From the IMG/VR virus record IMGVR_UViG_3300032523_000846, positions 1 through 23,438 of that record: a DNA stretch of 23,438 nucleotides; one strand, written 5' to 3'. Each line of letters starts with the position of its first letter. The stretch's first letter is position 1. The stretch is from a virus. A program made the position numbers and the translations under genes. The notes below the pieces were generated by a model, which was not told the DNA's origin, made no database searches, and was given only the letters and a program-made list of their open reading frames with translations. Shown here piece after piece: positions 1-7,752 of this stretch.

Positions 1-60
1 AATGCAACAGGTTCAAATGCAACAGGTTCAAATGCAACAGGTTCAAATGCAACAGGTTCT
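1..60 (+). repeat. 15-bp tandem repeat encoding NATGS
   Basis: Four head-to-tail copies of AATGCAACAGGTTCA; the last differs only in its final base (T for A, synonymous). The array probably continues upstream of the window. It is in frame and encodes a flexible Asn/Ala/Thr/Gly/Ser spacer before the Pro-rich linker. Near-identity at third codon positions points to recent slippage expansion. Confidence 0.95.
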
Positions 61-789
61 AATACACCAACTACACCACCACCGACTGTTCAAATACCTG
101 GTAGTGTTTCTTCTAATTATCCCAATGGTTTAACATACGAACAATTAGGTTTAGAGCCGGCCAAGATGAAAAATATTGGTGGTAGATGGAATTATGATGG
201 TGATGTTGATTTATCAGCAAAAACAAATCCACTTACAAATAAAAGATTTACAGAAATACCTATACCGTTTGGTGTAGTAGCTGGTAATTTTAATTGTTCT
301 AATATGGAAATTAAATCATTGAAGAATTCTCCAACTGAACTTGGTGGAACATTTAATTGTTCTGGAAACCAATTAGAATCCTTGCAAGAAGGTCCAAAGA
401 AAGCAAAATCATATCTATGTAAAAACTCAGAATTAAAATCTTTAACTGGCGGACCAACTGAAGTTACAAGTGAATTTGATTGTGCTAACAACAGATTGGA
501 TACTTTAGTTGGTGGTCCAACTAAAGTTGGTTTTGCTTACCGCTTGGATGGAAACATAAAGATAACTTCATTGAGAGGTATTTCTGCAAATGGTACATTA
601 AATCCATTAAATCAATTACAATGTGACAATTGTTCATTAACTGATGCAACAATATTTACAGGAATAAATGAAATAAAAACAAAAACATTTAATGGTGGTT
701 ATCAGCAAGATGCAGCAGATGGTACGGTAATAAAATTAGATGCTACAATGATAAAAGAAATTACAGGTGCAAAAAACATATACGTTTAA
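1..789 (+). CDS. LRR-cassette phage structural protein, 5' end outside window
   Basis: The reading frame is open from base 1, so the gene begins upstream; the first in-frame ATG (166) is internal, not a credible start. Visible order: four NATGS pentapeptides (1-60), a Thr/Pro linker (GSNTPTTPPP), a short bridge, four to five irregular repeats of about 21 residues (about 268-555), and a C-terminal cap containing LTDATIFTGI and ending in IYV. Repeats follow a pattern like L-x-S-L-x-x-G-P-x-x-x-x-x-x-F-x-C-S-x-N, a bacterial/phage LRR type with Cys in place of the usual aliphatic residue (FNCSN, FNCSGN, FDCANN). The same cassette ends the proteins at 803-2977 and 11748-13337. There is no signal peptide or membrane segment in the visible part. 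Tail or baseplate context suggests a virion surface or receptor-contacting protein; that role is inference. The reading frame is certain, the function is not. Confidence 0.85.
   Translation, partial: NATGSNATGSNATGSNATGSNTPTTPPPTVQIPGSVSSNYPNGLTYEQLGLEPAKMKNIGGRWNYDGDVDLSAKTNPLTNKRFTEIPIPFGVVAGNFNCSNMEIKSLKNSPTELGGTFNCSGNQLESLQEGPKKAKSYLCKNSELKSLTGGPTEVTSEFDCANNRLDTLVGGPTKVGFAYRLDGNIKITSLRGISANGTLNPLNQLQCDNCSLTDATIFTGINEIKTKTFNGGYQQDAADGTVIKLDATMIKEITGAKNIYV
268..555 (+). repeat. LRR tract 1 (about 21-residue units)
   Basis: Protein-level repeats in the first gene, each with a core such as FNCSN, FNCSGN or FDCANN followed by an L-x-S-L segment and a GP or SP turn. They are degenerate at nucleotide level, so they look old and selected rather than freshly duplicated. 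Boundaries are approximate. Confidence 0.8.
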
Positions 790-791
790 TT

Positions 792-796
792 GGAGA
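792..796 (+). promoter_or_regulatory. Shine-Dalgarno site deciding a TTG start
   Basis: GGAGA lies six bases before TTG at 803, and no ATG or GTG sits in frame at a better distance. The site follows the preceding stop directly. The ten bases TAATTGGAGA recur at 2978-2987, just after the next LRR gene. Confidence 0.75.
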
Positions 797-802
797 TAAA
801 AT

Positions 803-2977
803 TTGGCTGGTTTTTCCACATATTCAATAACGGCAAATGACTTTATATTCTTAAAATGTTCAAAGGCAGTAGAAGAGAGTGGATTTTCATTACCACAAAA
901 TTTTAAGTTTATAGAATGTCCTGATGATCCGCATACAACAGAAGATGCTGCAAAACATAGAAAATTAGCAAAAGTATATTCAATAGCAAATATATATTGT
1001 TCTGGATTTGAATTAAAGTTAAGTGATAAAACAAGAAAATACTTAAACGGTTATGAATATATAGGCGATAATAAATGTCCTATTGTAATTTTAGAAAAAG
1101 ATAAAGCACCTACCGAAGACGATAAACCAGCACCAACCGAAAACATTAATGCAAAGAAAATGTTTGAATCCACAACAAATTCTCCATTAACGTATGAATA
1201 TTCACTGGCGGATGCAAGAACAACTGTATATGATGGTTTTACACAAAGTGTCAAAGACTCTATACTTAGTGGAAAATTTAATATTGACGCACTAAAAGAA
1301 AATGCAATAAACGCATTAAAAGATGCTGCACCTGGTGTTTTAAATTCTTTGGCTTCTAGTCTTGGGGTGGATGCAAAGACATTATCTGCAATAACAGATA
1401 TTGTTGATTTTGTAGGTAGTGACAATATTATTAATGGTAACATTGACGCTATCAAGAAGAAATTATTAGAACAATTGGAATTAAAAAATTTAGTAGATAT
1501 TGCATCAAAGCCAGAAATAACAGAAATGTTATCTAAAACGTTAAACGTTGGTAAAGACATTCTTACTAATTTATTTGATTCTTCAAAAAACATAAAAACA
1601 TTATCTGATATAAAAACTATTGAAACATATACATCAACTGATAATGTATTTAAAATAAAAATTATTGATGAAAATTATTTAGATACACGAAAATCTTTGG
1701 ATTTAATAGTATCCGCATCGGTATTATTTTACTCCGATGAAGATACAGATAGAATAGAAGGAGAACGTATAGCTAAAGGGCTTGCAAATGAATTTTTATC
1801 TTTACTCACACCAATAGATACAACAGTATCAGAAGATACTATGCCAGATCAAAAAGTTATTTCTAAAGGTACTTGGTTAACAACATTTAATAAAATTGAT
1901 TACCGTATTCAAAAAGTTGCTGCTGTGGGATTGGGATTTGGTATAGAAGAAGAAGGTGTTACAAAACTTCAAAAATATATAGAAAATTTGAATAAATACC
2001 AACAATTGAATGAAAAATCTAATGAATTACGAGAAGGACTAAAAGATCACACGGAAACATTAGAAGAAGAAAATAGATATAATCCAGACGCAGAAAAAGA
2101 TTATAAAGAAAAACATGGTCTTACTGATAAGCAATATGATGAATCATTGGGTATAGTTTATGACAGAGGTTTAGATAATCAACAGGATGAGGAATGTACA
2201 CAAGACTGGGAACCGTCACAAGAACAGCCAGATCCAAATGATCCAAGTTATGTTATGAGACTTGATCCTGCATTGACTGTAAAGGATTCATTGGGGAATG
2301 TGATTTCATATAATGGTGATATTATATTGACTGGAAAAAGAAGTGGTATAAATCCACAAGATAATAATTCTTCTGATAATCAACTATTAAAATCTATACC
2401 ATTTAAAATTAAAAATGTTAATGGTACATTTATATGTAAGAACATGGGATTAAAGAGTTTAGAAAATGCTCCAGATGTTGTAGAAGGTGATTTTGATTGT
2501 TCTGGTAACGAATTGGTTTCTTTAGATTTTGGACCAAAATCTGTTGGTGGAAATTATTTTGCTAATAAAAATAAATTAGAAAACTTAGATGGACTTCCAA
2601 GTTCAATAGGACAAAATTTGAATTTATCTGAAAATAGAATAAGTAGTTTAGAAAATTTAGGTTGTGGAAAATCATCAACAGCATTAGGTTGTCCAACTAC
2701 TGTGTTTGGTGATGTTAATTTATATGATAATGATTTAACTTCATTGAATAATGCAAATTTGAACATTCGTGGTACACTCGATGTTAGTAAAAATGAATTA
2801 ACCGATGCAACTATTTTTACGGGTATAAGTGAAGGATTGGGTGGTAAAAATGAGAGTTTCACTTCCGATATACGAGTTAAGAAATTCATTGGTATTAATC
2901 AACAACCAGACGGTGTTGGAAAACTAAGTAATAGTTTAATTGGAAAAACATTACAAATAGACAATATTATAGTTTGA
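803..2977 (+). CDS. Large structural protein with C-terminal LRR cassette
   Basis: 724 residues, TTG start supported by GGAGA at the right distance. Residues 1-105 form an unrecognised mixed domain. About 105-125 is a charged, Pro-rich linker. About 125-300 is helix-rich with many Leu, Ile and Ala (for example LNSLASSLGVDAKTL). A second mixed region follows. About 395-460 is Glu/Lys-rich and probably coiled coil. A Pro/Asp/Gln-rich linker (about 470-490) leads to LRR units from about residue 537, then the cap with LTDATIFTGI, ending NIIV. The cap matches that of the preceding gene closely. No catalytic motif, signal peptide or transmembrane segment is visible. The N-terminal part does not resemble the N-termini of the other two LRR proteins, so the cassette looks like a transplanted module. 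Place in the virion is inferred from neighbours; the N-terminal function is unknown. Confidence 0.88.
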   Translation: MAGFSTYSITANDFIFLKCSKAVEESGFSLPQNFKFIECPDDPHTTEDAAKHRKLAKVYSIANIYCSGFELKLSDKTRKYLNGYEYIGDNKCPIVILEKDKAPTEDDKPAPTENINAKKMFESTTNSPLTYEYSLADARTTVYDGFTQSVKDSILSGKFNIDALKENAINALKDAAPGVLNSLASSLGVDAKTLSAITDIVDFVGSDNIINGNIDAIKKKLLEQLELKNLVDIASKPEITEMLSKTLNVGKDILTNLFDSSKNIKTLSDIKTIETYTSTDNVFKIKIIDENYLDTRKSLDLIVSASVLFYSDEDTDRIEGERIAKGLANEFLSLLTPIDTTVSEDTMPDQKVISKGTWLTTFNKIDYRIQKVAAVGLGFGIEEEGVTKLQKYIENLNKYQQLNEKSNELREGLKDHTETLEEENRYNPDAEKDYKEKHGLTDKQYDESLGIVYDRGLDNQQDEECTQDWEPSQEQPDPNDPSYVMRLDPALTVKDSLGNVISYNGDIILTGKRSGINPQDNNSSDNQLLKSIPFKIKNVNGTFICKNMGLKSLENAPDVVEGDFDCSGNELVSLDFGPKSVGGNYFANKNKLENLDGLPSSIGQNLNLSENRISSLENLGCGKSSTALGCPTTVFGDVNLYDNDLTSLNNANLNIRGTLDVSKNELTDATIFTGISEGLGGKNESFTSDIRVKKFIGINQQPDGVGKLSNSLIGKTLQIDNIIV
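2411..2815 (+). repeat. LRR tract 2
   Basis: Six or so irregular LRR units of the same type as tract 1, with cores such as FICKN, FDCSGN, LNLSEN, VNLYDN and LDVSKN. Several units replace Cys with Leu or Val at the core position, closer to a canonical LRR. Boundaries are approximate. Confidence 0.75.
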
Positions 2978-2982
2978 TAATT

Positions 2983-2986
2983 GGAG
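2983..2986 (+). promoter_or_regulatory. Shine-Dalgarno site choosing ATG at 2993
   Basis: GGAG is six bases before the ATG at 2993. An in-frame TTG at 2981 would overlap this site and has no ribosome binding site of its own, so the ATG is the better start. Confidence 0.8.
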
Positions 2987-2992
2987 AAAGTA

Positions 2993-3994
2993 ATGGAAGC
3001 GGATATTTACGTATTGGATGATATTGATAAAGAAGAAGTTAACATTACCATTGTTGACCAAAATTATGGTTCACAATTATTAGAATTTATTATAGATTCT
3101 GGAAGCATTGAAGATCCAGGATTTATTGATGATGGTGCTTGGTTCGATGTGAAGCCAGAGGTCCAAAGAACAGTTAGTGCGCAAAAACCAGGTGAAAAAA
3201 GTGCTGGAATAAGTGCAGGTGGTGGTAGTCCTTGTTTAAAACCAGGTTCAACAACTCCTGTTAATGCAAACGAAACAGCAACTCCAACTACCGGGGGTGG
3301 TGGAGCATCTGATGTTCCTAAACAAGATGAATCAGCAGCAATTGGAGCCGCTCAAGTTCCAATATTAGACGCTACTGGACAAGGTAGTAGTGGCACCTAT
3401 AATAAAGTGAAATTTACAGGTTTAAAAAATGGATCTGGATGGTGGATTAGTCCTATAAAAAAGAAGATGGTAACAATACCTACTATTAAATCCAAGTGGC
3501 TTGTTACAATAGAAACATGGGCTGTTTTTACAAATGTACTTTTTGATATTCACAATGAAGTGGAAGACCTGAATTTGTTTACTACCGGCGACGGCCAAAA
3601 TGAAGGTAGTTTTTTGGTAAGAGAAATTAAAAATCCAGACATCCCAAAAACAGGATGGCCCTCACCAAAATGGTCTAATCATTCTTCTGGAACTGGTGTT
3701 GATATAAATACTCATTTACATCCGTTTAAGACAATCAAAGACCCTACAAAACGTGGATTTTCACCACAACAACTTGCTAAGATTGACCAAATTTGTGGTG
3801 TACGATATAACGGCGGAATGTACCCTGCTTACAAATATAATGATGATATGCATTTTGAAGTAAAAATTAAACCAGCTGAATTAGCAAAAATTACTAAAGA
3901 CTTAAATTTAGAAGTACGTGCAGCTGCAATACAAGCAGGAACCCTTAAAGCAAAAGTATATCCACCAAGTGTATCAGGACAAAAATCTTGGTAA
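2993..3994 (+). CDS. Peptidase M15-like (VanY/D-Ala-D-Ala carboxypeptidase type) tail lysin
   Basis: 333 residues from ATG 2993. The N-terminal 55 residues are acidic and unrecognised. About 55-120 is a Gly/Ser/Thr/Pro-rich low-complexity linker. The rest is a globular domain carrying M15 signatures: NHSSGTGVDIN, giving putative Zn ligands His230 and Asp237, and DDMHFEV, giving His287 with nearby Glu289. In this family the Zn-bound His/Asp/His site cleaves peptide bonds in peptidoglycan stem peptides, as carboxypeptidase or L-Ala-D-Glu endopeptidase. Which bond is cut here cannot be told. There is no signal peptide or transmembrane segment, which fits a virion-carried enzyme. It lies between the LRR genes and a second, larger lysin that also ends in an M15 domain. 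A role in wall penetration during infection is more likely than host lysis because no holin-like gene is adjacent, but that is inference. Confidence 0.82.
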   Translation: MEADIYVLDDIDKEEVNITIVDQNYGSQLLEFIIDSGSIEDPGFIDDGAWFDVKPEVQRTVSAQKPGEKSAGISAGGGSPCLKPGSTTPVNANETATPTTGGGGASDVPKQDESAAIGAAQVPILDATGQGSSGTYNKVKFTGLKNGSGWWISPIKKKMVTIPTIKSKWLVTIETWAVFTNVLFDIHNEVEDLNLFTTGDGQNEGSFLVREIKNPDIPKTGWPSPKWSNHSSGTGVDINTHLHPFKTIKDPTKRGFSPQQLAKIDQICGVRYNGGMYPAYKYNDDMHFEVKIKPAELAKITKDLNLEVRAAAIQAGTLKAKVYPPSVSGQKSW

Positions 3995-4042
3995 TTTATA
4001 ATTATAATATATGTTATTTAATTTATGTATAGAGAAATATAA

Positions 4043-7000
4043 ATGGCAGGTCCATTAGATCCAAGAGTAGAACTTAGAAGTAAATGGGGTAGATTCAAAT
4101 CCTCAAAGAAAGCATTAAATGCACCACTTGTATTTTGTGCTGGTGGAATACCGTTAGGTACGGTCTTTGCTTGTTCTGGTGTAGCGTGTGTTGCACTTCC
4201 TGGTGAATATATGTGGCCAGAAAAAGAAGATGGAAGCAATGGGAGTCCATCTGACGCTGCTGACTATAAAGGGTATTCTATTTTAACAGATTTTCACGTT
4301 TATACACCAATGTACACATCTGGTGACAAAGGTTCAACTGGCAATCATTGGAAAAATTATAATGCTACAACGTTTGCAAAAGAATCTTGGAATGAATTAC
4401 AATCTATTTTAACGATCCGCAATATAAAACCTTCTAAAAAAATAATTGTAGGTTTTTCGGGTGGTGTTGGTTTTGTAACAAAAAACATCGCAACTTTTGG
4501 TGGTAGTTGGACCTATTGGGATACTGTTTTACTTGCAGGGGCGTATGCTCCTCATCCTGAAGGAGCTGACCAAGTAAAACGAATACAACAAGCAAAAAAA
4601 TCTAATAAAAATACATACTACTTTTCAGGTGGCTTAAAAGGTGCCGATGGTCCAGACGGTTTTGATAATCCAGGTTTTGATGAAACCGCAACACTCTATG
4701 GTAAAGATTTTATCAAAACTTCAGTAGGTCACATGGGATTAGTTCCTTATACCGCTACTTGGATTAAAAATAATGTGAAAGTTACATCTACCGGAGAAGC
4801 AGCAACACCAAGTGGTGCAGCAACAACAGGTACAGGTGGAACACCAAATACAACACCAACCGGATCAAGTGGTACACCAAATACAACACCAGCAGAAACA
4901 GGTCAAAAATCTAAACTTCCAACTATATGTGAGTTACTAGCACCACATTTACCAGCACAGGTAATTGAAGAATTACCTGCTCTTATTAAGAAATTTGATG
5001 TAACTACGATGAATCAAATGATTCACTTTTGTGGACAATGTGCACATGAAACTGGAAATTGGAAAAGTACGACTGAAACGGGAGCAAATGCTGGAGCTAG
5101 ATATGAAGGGAGTGTAAATTTAGGAAATAATAAACCAGGAGATGGTGTAAAATTTAAAGGTCGTGGTTATATTCAATTAACTGGCAGATGGAATTACGGT
5201 CATTTTTCAAAGTGGTTAAAAGCAGAAGATTTAACACAATTTCCAGACTTAGTTGCAACTAAATATGCAGTATTATCTGCATTCTTTTTTATGAACGATA
5301 AAGGACTATGGACAGCAGCAAAAGACGCTGGATATAGTGATGCAGAAGTAACACGCATAACTAAGGTTGTGAATGGTGGATATAATGGTTTAGAAGAAAG
5401 AAAAAAATATACTGAAAAATTTAGAAAAATACTCGAAGGGAATAAATTTGTTTTATGTGGTGAAGTGGTTGAGGGAGTTATAGCGTCTTCGGTGACTGAA
5501 TCAAACGGAACCAATGCACAAATAGCAACCGCTTCAGATGATTGTAATGATTTACAAAAAGAAGATGCAAAATTAAAAGCAAACGAATCACCAGAAGGTG
5601 CTAAAGTAGAAGAAGTAGCAAAAGATCCATTACCACCACCAAAAGATGAAACTCCTGTTAGTTTGGATGGAAAATATAACCATAGATTTTATATTTTACC
5701 AACTAAAGAAAATAAACCCCTTACATTAGCAGAGATGGTTGATAAAAAACAAAAATATTATAAAAGATATTGGGCATGGAGAACAGACGAAAATCCAGGA
5801 TATGGAATTGCTGCAAACGAAAATAAGTTAGTATCGGATGATGGAAAACCTCTAATAAGTGCACTAGTTCCATACTGGCCACCACATAGTGGATCTTTTG
5901 ATGATATTAAAGAACCAACCGTAGCAGGCAAATGGTTGAATTTAATAAAAGGGCAAAAAGATATTGAATCTTTTTTAGATGTTCCAATTTTGTTGAATGC
6001 TTATGATGTTGGTGTTTTTAATGATAACATAGGTTATGTTTTTGAAGCAGGTAATGAATTACACATGACTTTATTGGAAAAAGTTTTTCTTACAAACAAA
6101 GGTTCTCAGATTGGAATTGGTAACGCTGTAAATACAACAATATCAGATAAAAAAAATCAAGATTCAAGTTGGAGAGAATGGCCAAAGTGGTCTGGTATAT
6201 GGGTTGAACATTGTTTGAAAAAATCTGGCTATACTTTATACGGTGATATAAGTGTAAACATCAATACTTACCATGAAAAACTTTTAAGTGGAAATAAGTT
6301 AATAAATTATCCTGGTAATAAAGAATGGAAATGGAAAGATTTGAAAGCAGCGGGTATCCAAGACCTTGTTTTTAAACCAAGTAGAATATGGCAAGATCCA
6401 GCAAATTTAAACTCAGACGAATTATTAAAGGATACTGGTGATATTGCAATATTTGTTGTTGAATATCACATAAAGAAAGATGGTACATTAACTGAAAGAG
6501 GACAGAAATTATTAGATAAAATAATATCGTTGAATTGGAAATTAGGAGTTATTTCTGCTGTAAAAAGTCACACGGCACAATCTAATCAGTTATACGCAGA
6601 GGTTTTGGTATATCTTGATAAAACTGGTAAGATTGTTACTTTTGGTGGTAATACAACACCACGGGGAGCAGATTCTATTCCAGGTGGTGGTCCATATCAC
6701 ATTGCTGTAAAAGAAACAAACTTCAAAGATTTTGCAATATTAGCGGGTGATAATTGGGTAAATGGTGCGGTATTTATTTCTAATATTAAATCTGGCGGAG
6801 ATGGACACAGAGTTGGTGGTTTGGATTCTAAGATATATACAACAACTATATTCAAAGATTATTATAAAAGAGTAGATACTGAAAAAGGAAAACTAACAGG
6901 TAGAATGTATAATTTCTTATTACCGTATATTGACCAAAAACCAGCTGCACCTGCTCCTGCAAAAATAGAACCAGAAAATTCAAATGAAGTAAAACATACA

Positions 7001-7642
7001 AAAATAACCCCTGCTGCAAGGGTGGATGGGAAAGATGCAGGTGGGTTCGTAGAGGAATCGAGGGAAGATGCTTTAGCTAAAGGATTAATTCAGAAAGTAC
7101 CAGGGCAACCTAACGAGGAATTACGAAGTACAGCAATGCCAGATTTTCTTGCAATGCGGGACGCTGCTAAAGTAGCAGGACATGCTATTTCACTTACTTC
7201 ATCATTTAGAACATGGCAGGATCAAGTAAGAATATGGGGGGGATCAGGTGGAATACGAATAATGGATCCGAATAACCCTAAAGATAAAGGACTTATTAAA
7301 AGGCAAGGTATAGATCATTTGTCTTCTGGAGGTGATCCTGTAACTGTTGGTATACCAGTTGGTTATCATACAAGGAATATGACGAGCTACAGAGGGGGGT
7401 CTTTTCATCAAAGAGGTAGAGCTATTGATTTTCATTATGGTGAAACTTCAACTAGAAAATCAGCAACTAAACCAGCAATGGTGAAGTTATATGGTAGTAA
7501 TTATCAAAAGTATTTAGATGGAGAACAAGGTCCAAATCAAAAATGGGTTCGTAAAAATGGACAAAAATATCAATGGTTTGGGTACTATGGTGAAATATGG
7601 CATTTTAATTATAAAGAGAATAATACAGGGGGAACTGTATAA
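4043..7642 (+). CDS. Multidomain tail lysin: alpha/beta-hydrolase-like, GH19, Cys-peptidase-like, M15 peptidase
   Basis: 1199 residues, ATG start with a weak purine-rich site (AGAGAAA). Residues 27-53 are unusually hydrophobic with three Cys. About 70-250 resembles an alpha/beta hydrolase: nucleophile elbow GFSGG (Ser139) and a C-terminal His in VGHMG (His230). About 255-287 is a Thr/Pro/Gly linker with an internal repeat. About 290-475 is a GH19-type domain: CAHETGNW (Glu336, likely acid), RYEG (Glu355) and FKGRGYIQLTGRWNY (371-385); such phage domains cut glycan strands of peptidoglycan. About 540-965 is unrecognised, but WVEHCLKKSGY (Cys724) and KSHTAQSNQ (His843) recall DUF2272/NlpC-like amidases; this is tentative. 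About 1010-1199 is an M15 peptidase: HQRGRAID (His1122, Asp1129) and EIWHFNY (Glu1184, His1187). Its place just ahead of gp25 and gp6 suggests a hub or tail-tip lysin, analogous to T4 gp5 in role. GH19 and M15 calls are firm; the other two are weaker. Confidence 0.88.
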   Translation: MAGPLDPRVELRSKWGRFKSSKKALNAPLVFCAGGIPLGTVFACSGVACVALPGEYMWPEKEDGSNGSPSDAADYKGYSILTDFHVYTPMYTSGDKGSTGNHWKNYNATTFAKESWNELQSILTIRNIKPSKKIIVGFSGGVGFVTKNIATFGGSWTYWDTVLLAGAYAPHPEGADQVKRIQQAKKSNKNTYYFSGGLKGADGPDGFDNPGFDETATLYGKDFIKTSVGHMGLVPYTATWIKNNVKVTSTGEAATPSGAATTGTGGTPNTTPTGSSGTPNTTPAETGQKSKLPTICELLAPHLPAQVIEELPALIKKFDVTTMNQMIHFCGQCAHETGNWKSTTETGANAGARYEGSVNLGNNKPGDGVKFKGRGYIQLTGRWNYGHFSKWLKAEDLTQFPDLVATKYAVLSAFFFMNDKGLWTAAKDAGYSDAEVTRITKVVNGGYNGLEERKKYTEKFRKILEGNKFVLCGEVVEGVIASSVTESNGTNAQIATASDDCNDLQKEDAKLKANESPEGAKVEEVAKDPLPPPKDETPVSLDGKYNHRFYILPTKENKPLTLAEMVDKKQKYYKRYWAWRTDENPGYGIAANENKLVSDDGKPLISALVPYWPPHSGSFDDIKEPTVAGKWLNLIKGQKDIESFLDVPILLNAYDVGVFNDNIGYVFEAGNELHMTLLEKVFLTNKGSQIGIGNAVNTTISDKKNQDSSWREWPKWSGIWVEHCLKKSGYTLYGDISVNINTYHEKLLSGNKLINYPGNKEWKWKDLKAAGIQDLVFKPSRIWQDPANLNSDELLKDTGDIAIFVVEYHIKKDGTLTERGQKLLDKIISLNWKLGVISAVKSHTAQSNQLYAEVLVYLDKTGKIVTFGGNTTPRGADSIPGGGPYHIAVKETNFKDFAILAGDNWVNGAVFISNIKSGGDGHRVGGLDSKIYTTTIFKDYYKRVDTEKGKLTGRMYNFLLPYIDQKPAAPAPAKIEPENSNEVKHTKITPAARVDGKDAGGFVEESREDALAKGLIQKVPGQPNEELRSTAMPDFLAMRDAAKVAGHAISLTSSFRTWQDQVRIWGGSGGIRIMDPNNPKDKGLIKRQGIDHLSSGGDPVTVGIPVGYHTRNMTSYRGGSFHQRGRAIDFHYGETSTRKSATKPAMVKLYGSNYQKYLDGEQGPNQKWVRKNGQKYQWFGYYGEIWHFNYKENNTGGTV
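4838..4891 (+). repeat. Direct repeat in interdomain linker
   Basis: Two copies of a 21-base unit, GGWACACCAAATACAACACCA, at 4838-4858 and 4871-4891, encoding GTPNTTP twice. They form the flexible linker between the hydrolase-like and GH19 domains. The only difference is one synonymous base, suggesting recent duplication. Confidence 0.85.
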
Positions 7643-7752
7643 TTTATATAATATTAATGTCTATTGGTTTCCTTAAATTACTGAAAATATATAAAAATGA
7701 TATTTATATTTTTAGATAGGTTATTATTAACAATTATTGAGTAGGTATTCAG
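7643..7752 (+). other. Intergenic gap, no gene
   Basis: 110 AT-rich bases with no plausible reading frame. A purine-rich GAGTAGG lies about seven bases before the next ATG (7753) and is the likely ribosome binding site. I see no convincing hairpin terminator. As one of only two gaps over 100 bases it is a candidate promoter site, but no promoter motif stands out against the AT background. Confidence 0.5.

Noticed and set aside
1-60. Possible CRISPR-like or attachment-site repeat
   Set aside because: The units are contiguous, have no spacers and are in frame, so this is a coding minisatellite.
1051-1593. Long open frame on the minus strand (180 codons)
   Set aside because: It lies wholly within the 803-2977 gene, its product has a biased, low-quality composition, and no ribosome binding site is seen. 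The other minus-strand frames, such as 192-491, 2554-2889 and 5200-5514, are rejected for the same reason.
7701-7708. TATTTATA in both large gaps (7701-7708 and 17399-17406), the reverse complement of the T4 late promoter box TATAAATA
   Set aside because: It points to the minus strand, where no gene needs it, and the same eight bases also occur inside genes (for example near 8628, 14778 and 16782), so it is expected by chance in such AT-rich DNA.
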